Shown in pieces: positions 58,139-64,000 of a stretch of DNA of 64,000 nucleotides; position 1 is the first letter of the stretch, and the number at the start of each line of letters is the position of its first letter. The notes beneath the pieces are model-generated. The model saw nothing but the letters and a program-made list of their open reading frames with translations. It ran no database searches and had not been told where the DNA came from. The stretch lies in NCBI GenBank assembly GCA_009809945.1, contig WTPW01000716.1:58240-122239 (forward strand), written 5' to 3'. Both the position numbers and the translations under genes were made by a program. The DNA comes from Gigaspora margarita. Its lineage: Eukaryota; Glomeromycota; Glomeromycetes; Diversisporales; Gigasporaceae.

Positions 58139-58377
58139 ATATAGGCAACCTGAATATGGAATATGTGCACATTGTAATGAAGATAACACGAAACCAGCAT
58201 GGTGCCTATCATACGACCCTGATATAGCAACAAGATAACAAGTGGAATATGGATATTGACTATTCATGAAAGCGTTCCAATTGAGAACCCGGAAATATGA
58301 AAATTTGATTTATGGATTCCATTTGATAGATTATCAGATGTTAAAGAAACCGGTAAAGGAGGATTTGGTTCTGTATG

Positions 58378-58750
58378 CTGTCAGCCCTCCCCAAGCCGGT
58401 ATGCATAGTGGACAGGTTTTGTATCAGTTTCGGAAGGTTATCAGATTTGAAAACATTATAAACTACTGTCGGCCCTCAACAAACCGATCCTGTCAAAATT
58501 GATAACCTGTCAAATCTAATAAAAACTTAATCTACCAAGTTGGTACCCGATATATAAATCTAATACTGTCGGCCTTCCTCAAACCGATCCTGTCAAAATC
58601 GATAACATGTCAAATCTGATAAAAACTTAATCTACCAAGTTGGTACCCGATATATAAATCTAATAGTTTATAATATTTTCAAATCTGATAACCTTCCAAA
58701 ACTGATACAAAACCTGTCCACTATGCATACCAGTTTGGGAGGGCCGACAG
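58378..58750. mobile_element. 186-bp MITE family: two half copies and one full copy in series
   Basis: 58,378-58,463 is half of a reverse copy ending at its central TA. 58,466-58,563 is half of a forward copy ending at the same central TA. 58,566-58,750 is a full copy (185 bp). The missing halves are not found downstream, so deletion or recombination followed nested insertion. Confidence 0.9.
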
Positions 58751-58946
58751 TATTACAATTGTTTTGCTTTATTTAATTTTTATTTTTGGCTTTTTTGTCT
58801 ATTTATTCTAAACTAGTATTGTAGCTCTTAAATTACAAACATTATTGTTTATAAAATAAAAAAGATACATTTTTTATAATTATTATTAGAACTGGATTTT
58901 ATGCAGTATAGATGGTCATATATAATTATTATAAGATTATAATATA

Positions 58947-59132
58947 CTGTCGGCCCTCCCCAAACCGATCCTGTCAAAATCGATAACCTGTCAAATCTGA
59001 TAAAAACTTAATCTACCAAGTTGGTACCCGATATATAAATCTAATAGTTTATAATGTTTTCAAATCTGATAACCTTCCGAAACTGATACAAAACCTGTCC
59101 ACCATGCATACCAGTTTGGGGAGGGCCGACAG
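58947..59132 (+). mobile_element. 186-bp MITE family copy f (young, complete)
   Basis: Best reference copy: CTGTCGGCCCTCCCCAAACC start, GGGGAGGGCCGACAG end, TA at 58,945-58,946 and 59,133-59,134, CG dinucleotides intact. The inner sequence contains GGTACCCGATATATAAATCT and CATGCATACC. No coding capacity; presumably moved by a Tc1/mariner-type transposase encoded elsewhere. Confidence 0.95.
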
Positions 59133-59237
59133 TATAAAAACCATCTATTTTAGACTAATTTAAACACGGGCCCTAAATCTAACCTTAAAATTAAATCTAA
59201 ATATTATTTAAATTAGTTTAATTATCTAATTGTAATA

Positions 59238-59423
59238 CTGTCAGCCCTCCCCAAACTGGTATGCATAGTGGACAGGTTTTGTATCAGTTTCGGAAGGTTA
59301 TCAGATTTGAAAACATTATAAACTATTAGATTTATATATCGGGTACCAACTTGGTAGATTAAGTTTTTATCAGATTTGACAGGTTATCGATTTTGACAGG
59401 ATCGGTTTGGGGAGGGCCGACAG
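59238..59423 (-). mobile_element. 186-bp MITE family copy g, struck at its end by a hAT-like element
   Basis: A complete reverse copy preceded by TA at 59,236-59,237. Its last eight bases GCCGACAG were used as target by the next element and are repeated after it as GCTGACAG, followed by TA at 60,011-60,012. Confidence 0.93.
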
Positions 59424-60002
59424 TAAAGATGCTTGACGAAACTATTTTTGAATTGATGAAAGGTTTCGTCAAATCACGATCCTGACAAAACTGTTGATGA
59501 TTGATGAAACTGCTGACGATTGACGAAACTGTTGACGATTGACAAAACCATTAACGAAACTACTATTTGTTATAAAAAATAAAAATTTACACCGTAAAAG
59601 ATAGTATATAGCTTTATTTATTATCTTTTAAACTTTTATGACATATTTCTTAAGTGCTAAAGGCAATGCAATTTTTTTTTTGTATCGGTAGTTTTTACGT
59701 AAGACACATCGGATATCTTCGGGTGATCGACACCTGCATCGGGTAATATCGGATGTGTTCGTAGAAATGCGTAGATATGATAACGAAAACAAAAAATATT
59801 AACCACGTATAGATCAATTTGTTTCCATTATAAAAGAAAAGAATAATTTCTTATGCTTTATTAATCATCACAGGTTTCGTCATGGGTTTCGTCATTCGTC
59901 ATAGGTTTCGTCATTCGTCAAATCGTCATTCAGAAATTGCTTTGACGAATGGTTTCGTCATTCGTCAATGACGAAACTGTCGTCATTCGTCAGGCATCTT
60001 TA
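59424..60002. mobile_element. 579-bp hAT-like element with TTTCGTCA/TGACGAAA arrays
   Basis: The ends TAAAGATGCTTGACGAAAC and (other strand) TAAAGATGCCTGACGAATG are inverted repeats. The duplication is GCCGACAG (59,416-59,423) / GCTGACAG (60,003-60,010). About six GACGAAAC/GACGATTGACG motifs lie in the left 150 bp and about ten GTTTCGTCATTCGTCA motifs in the right 130 bp. A middle segment has CATCGG/TCGGGTGATCG repeats. The CG content is striking for this window. No coding frame. Confidence 0.88.
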
Positions 60003-60010
60003 GCTGACAG

Positions 60011-61887
60011 TATATTATAATTAGAAATTTTCTTCATTTCACCGGGTGTATATACACACATACTAATTTATTGATTTACGAATTTGTTTAACATATAAAT
60101 TATAAACGAAAAAAATTAGTATAGCTTAAGGTTAGGCTGAGGGTAGCTTTAGGGGTAGTGGAGGTTATAGTTTATACTAAAATTTTGCAAGGAATATTTT
60201 TTGTTAGAGTCCCAAAGTTATTATATAATCAGGATTTTAAGATATCAATATATGTGTGTGTACATACATGTGGTGTACAAATAGAAATCGTCATATAATT
60301 ATATTTGACCATCTATACTGCAGTTCAATCTTTTAAATTATATGATATCCTTAATTATATTATATGATATTTAATTTTTGTCATGATCAAAATTACTTTT
60401 AAGCAATGTTTCACTTTTGACTTAAATAATAAAAAAATGCGTTTCTTTTATTTGAATTATTAAAAAATACATGTTTATTTTATTCAAATAATTAAAATAA
60501 AAGTTCTTTTATAGTTAAAAGAAATTATAAATATTTTAAAAAATCTTCCAGCGAATGACAATTTTAAAAGATAAAGACTTTCAGTATCTGATAGTTTAAA
60601 TATGACAATTATGACAAGGTTATTTACATCAATTTTTATGAAAATTAAGCGATATTTATATAAACCGATGAAAATAGCTTTGACAAAAAAGCACGATTGT
60701 TGTATAGTACCTGTGGAATAAATTCATTGACTTTATATTAATATATATAAGGAAAATAATGATAATCCAACTTTCGAATTTATGAAATAAGTAAATTTTT
60801 TCGTAATAATTATGGATTTATTAAAATACAATATATTAGATCACAAGTCTTTCAATCAAATATTGGAAACTTAGGTTATGATAAATGTTCAAAGATCTAA
60901 AAATCCTCAAACTTTCTTGTAACTCATAATTTAAATATGATTACCCATAGTTTCAAAAATTTTTAATATTTATAAGTTCGAATGCTTCATTTAAATTTAG
61001 GAATATAACTTCTAATAAACTTTCAAAAGAGTTTACACAGGGTACTGTTATATACACAGCAGTGAAGATGCAATATAAAAATGTAAAGTTATATTACCGG
61101 ACGAGCTTTCAAAAAAGTTCTTCCAATTTGTCCTATTTTTAACAAAATTTTAATAAATTATTCTCCATTCTAATAAAAATTTAGCATAGATTGTGAAATA
61201 ATCAATTTTCTGAAAGTATTGATATAACTATAAACAAATTAATTTTTTCAATGAGTTGATTTCTCTTCAAAATATGCAAACGATGTGGAGATATAAATTG
61301 GTATTATTATAATATGTCAAGAAAATATTTATGTATAATATATACGAATTTGTGCTAGTGCCATTTTTAAAAATAGTTAGTTCTAAATTGACTTATGTTA
61401 TTTAATGATCTTTACCGATTGAAAAATAACTCAAATTTTAATACAGAATTAATATATTTTATTGATAAGTAAAATGTATAAAAGTGTATTATGCAATAAA
61501 TGTATTACGTATTTTACTCATAATGGATACTTGTTTATTCAATACTTTTAATTTTAAACTTAATGTGCGCTAGAATTCATTTTAAGTTAGTTCGAAGTCC
61601 TTTAACGATTTAAAATCAACTTGGGTTTATTTTAAATCTAGCAAAATTCCATTCCGATGTACATCATATAATTTAATCAAAAATTTTTTTTGATTTTATT
61701 TATTTATTATATCTTTTGCTTTGGGTTATATACAGTGTTAAGATTTAACTCGAATTTTATTTTTGATCTCATATTTATTTGCATTTACATTACGTGTATT
61801 CTTCGTTGAAATTTTTATTAACAATTTGAAGTTCTATATTTAATTGATACTAAACTAATTATTATCTAATTATTATATTATACAAAT
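60011..61887. other. Spacer downstream of the LRR gene
   Basis: No gene seen. A TATACACACATA / TATGTGTGTGTACATACATG simple stretch lies near 60,048 and 60,250. The 3' untranslated region of the LRR gene should lie at the right edge. Confidence 0.5.
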
Positions 61888-63531
61888 TTATTGAAGTATT
61901 TCTATACTTTGAATGTAAAACTTTAAATCAAAATTAGTATCATTGGATTGAATATTCAAAGAAGTCAAAGTGGTATTCTCGTAAAGCGAAAATGCCAATG
62001 CCTTTACACCTTCCACACCAAGTTTGTTTGAACTAAGATTCAAATTAGTAAGAGTAGTGTTCTTGTAAAGCGCCTTCGCTATTGCTATTCCTCCCTCAGA
62101 TTCAAGGTAATTCTTACTAAGATCAAGAGAAGTCAATGATGCGTTCTTACAAAGTGCATCAGAAAATGCGTTTCCACCTTCTGATCCAAGATAATTCCCT
62201 TCAAGATTCAAAGAGGTTAGTGTGGAATTTTTGCAAAGTGAATCCGCAAATGCTTTTGCTTCATCTGGTCCCAAACGATTAGAGCAAAGATCCAATTTTA
62301 TTAGCGCGATATTCTTGCAAAGTACATCAGCTAATGCTTTTCCCCCAGGTCCAAGAACATTCCAATTAAGATTCAAAGATTTCAGCGTGAGATTTTTACC
62401 AAGCGCATCAGCCAATATTTTTCCTCCTTCAGGTCCAATTTCATTACAACCAAGATCCAAAGAAGTCAGTGTTTCGTTCTTGCAAAGGGAATCAGCTAAA
62501 ACTTTTACTCCTTCAAATCCAAGATTATTATTAAAAAGGTTCAAAGTAGTCAACGAGGTATTCACGCAAAGTGCATTCGCTAATTCTTTCACTCCTTCTA
62601 ATCCAATATTATTGCAATTAAGATACAAAGTTGTCAGCGTAGTGTTTATACAAAGTGCATTAGCTAATGCTTTTCCACCTACAGTTCCAATATAATTATT
62701 ATGAAGATTCAATAAAGTTAGCGTAGTGTTCTTGTAAAGAGCATCGGCTAATGCTATTCCACCTTCTAATTTAAGACTATTTTTAGCAAGATTCAAAGAA
62801 GTTATTGTAGTGTTCTTACAAAGAAATTTTGCCAATAATTTTCCCCCGTTACTACCAATTTGATCACAATTAAGATTCAAAGAATTTAATAAAGTGTTGT
62901 TGTAAAAAATTTCTAATAATAATTTTACACTTTCAGACCCAAATTGAATCGATCTTAGATTTAAAGACGTTAAAGTAGTTTTCTTGTTAAGGATCTTTAA
63001 TAATCCATACGTTGCCTTAGATTTAAAACTACCACCATCATTATTATGTATATCCAAAGAAGTAATAGTAGTATTTTCGTAAAGATTTTTAAGAATTAAT
63101 CGATCACAAATAGGTCCATTAAGACTTAAATGTTTAAGTTTGCAAATTCGTAAAAATAATAAAATCAAACATCTTTCAATGGCATATTCAAGTTCATATC
63201 CTTTTTTATATCGAATCCAATTTCTAACTCCCTCAGATAAATCATCGTTAACGGAAGTGATATAATTTGCATATTTGAATAATGGTTTTCGACAGTTTGG
63301 AAGAGTAATTTTGAATGGAATTAATTGAACTTGTTCTTCTTCATTTAACGATAAAAGAAGGATCTTTATAAGTTTTTTATTTTTAAAATGGTGACCTGGT
63401 TTACTCCACAAGATTGATATAACGATTCTACACCATTGTCGATTCACTAAGGCACATGAAAATAAATTTTTATAATTGTGACGCAAGTTTTTAAAAATTA
63501 TATAGTAACATTCGTTTGGTAATGGTTTCAT
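61888..63531 (-). CDS. F-box/leucine-rich-repeat protein (547 aa)
   Basis: An intronless frame from ATG (63,529-63,531) to the stop at 61,888-61,890. Residues 1-45 (LPNECYYIIFKNLRHNYKN, then VNRQWCRIVISILWSKP) form an F-box-like helical start of the type found in many fungal proteins. Residues about 45-140 are a linker. From about 150 on there are 14 leucine-rich repeats of the ribonuclease-inhibitor type, 28 residues each, with pattern TSLNLxxNxLGxEGGKAL followed by ADALCKN. One repeat (GPGGKALADVL) lacks one residue, and the last is degenerate. F-box proteins of this kind are usually substrate adaptors of SCF ubiquitin ligases, the LRR solenoid binding the target; the target is unknown. The 84-bp repeat units are similar enough for unequal exchange. 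Closest in type to the very large F-box/LRR families of arbuscular mycorrhizal fungi (inference). Confidence 0.92.
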   Translation of the reverse strand: MKPLPNECYYIIFKNLRHNYKNLFSCALVNRQWCRIVISILWSKPGHHFKNKKLIKILLLSLNEEEQVQLIPFKITLPNCRKPLFKYANYITSVNDDLSEGVRNWIRYKKGYELEYAIERCLILLFLRICKLKHLSLNGPICDRLILKNLYENTTITSLDIHNNDGGSFKSKATYGLLKILNKKTTLTSLNLRSIQFGSESVKLLLEIFYNNTLLNSLNLNCDQIGSNGGKLLAKFLCKNTTITSLNLAKNSLKLEGGIALADALYKNTTLTLLNLHNNYIGTVGGKALANALCINTTLTTLYLNCNNIGLEGVKELANALCVNTSLTTLNLFNNNLGFEGVKVLADSLCKNETLTSLDLGCNEIGPEGGKILADALGKNLTLKSLNLNWNVLGPGGKALADVLCKNIALIKLDLCSNRLGPDEAKAFADSLCKNSTLTSLNLEGNYLGSEGGNAFSDALCKNASLTSLDLSKNYLESEGGIAIAKALYKNTTLTNLNLSSNKLGVEGVKALAFSLYENTTLTSLNIQSNDTNFDLKFYIQSIEILQ

Positions 63532-63762
63532 ATTGAAAAATTTAATCGCGTTGAAGTTTAAGTGCGTAAATTACGAAAAATATGAAAATATTAGAATTAC
63601 GTGCTTTTTATTTACATCTGAAATTTATAGGATAAACATTGTGAAACGTTGTAAACCACACATGACTATTGATCTTCAACATTGACGTCAAATTTTCATT
63701 TTCACGTGAAGTGTTCATTGGGCATCGAAAATCTTTAATTTGATAATATATACAAATAATTC

Positions 63763-63824
<62 letters not shown>

Positions 63825-64000
63825 TAAAATAAAATAAATCTATATATAACATAATAGTTTCGACTGAGATCACATGAAAGTCATAAATTAACTTACAGGT
63901 TTTCCTTCACTCATACGATTTGAAAAATAAATGTAATTAATTATTAAACCTATTATATTGTGATAATAGTAATTAATAAATCAGTAATGATAACGCTACT
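63532..64000. promoter_or_regulatory. Upstream region of the LRR gene
   Basis: About 470 bp upstream of the start codon to the window edge. It includes the poly-A run (poly-T on the gene's strand) at 63,766-63,822 and a TCACGTGA site at 63,702-63,709, an E-box-like palindrome. No TATA box is singled out in this AT-rich DNA. Promoter function is inferred from position only. Confidence 0.35.
63766..63822. repeat. Poly-A/T tract of 57 bp
   Basis: An uninterrupted A-run on the plus strand, about 235 bp upstream of the LRR gene start. It may be a nucleosome-excluding promoter tract or a retroposon tail; no adjacent retroposon body is seen. Confidence 0.9.

Noticed and set aside
62222-62695. 157-codon open frame on the plus strand
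   Set aside because: Antisense shadow of the LRR repeats; its periodicity is that of the 84-bp units.

Overview
The window looks like a nuclear segment from an AT-rich fungus, most likely an arbuscular mycorrhizal fungus (Glomeromycotina, Rhizophagus-like). This is inferred from the very AT-rich, transposon-packed spacer DNA, an intronless F-box/leucine-rich-repeat gene of the type greatly expanded in these fungi, and Helitrons whose protein begins with a DUF6570-like region. Scattered single N bases and one 500-base N block (40,642-41,141) show it is a draft assembly.

Host-type genes are few. The only intact one is the F-box/LRR gene at 61,888-63,531 (minus). A second host-type family of unknown function is present as a broken copy at 12,115-13,079 (minus). 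Almost everything else is mobile DNA. Left third: a Helitron (2,338-8,366, minus) split by a 179-bp Mutator-type MITE, a 983-bp hAT-like element (10,715-11,697), an 8.7-kb LINE that still has its 15-bp target duplication (14,134-22,813, plus), a 1-kb TIR element (23,127-24,132), a second and older Helitron of another lineage (24,205-28,630, plus), and a MULE transposase relic (30,215-31,330).

From about 31.5 to 60 kb there are no genes, but the region is a readable stack of non-autonomous DNA elements. Many have clear terminal inverted repeats and target duplications: TA (Tc1/mariner type), 8 bp (hAT type), 9 bp (Mutator type) and TAA (PIF/Harbinger type). The main structures are: a 2.4-kb element with arms of about 245 bp and an interior of roughly 320-bp units that are each palindromic (39,035-41,457); a four-layer nest of elements (48,654-54,043) whose pre-insertion form can be recognised because a sister copy lies at 42,344-42,441; a tRNA-headed SINE of 713 bp with target duplication and an older relative; and a 186-bp MITE family with at least eleven copies, several inserted into one another at the same central TA (57,764-59,423). 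That cluster is closed by a 579-bp hAT-like element full of TTTCGTCA/TGACGAAA motifs.

Old copies (Helitron 2, MULE, LINE) carry many stops that mostly fit C-to-T or G-to-A decay, much of it at CpG. This suggests past cytosine methylation and deamination, but it is inference. The elements do not form a pathway together. Their interest lies in the insertion stratigraphy and in hairpin modules shared between otherwise different element families.
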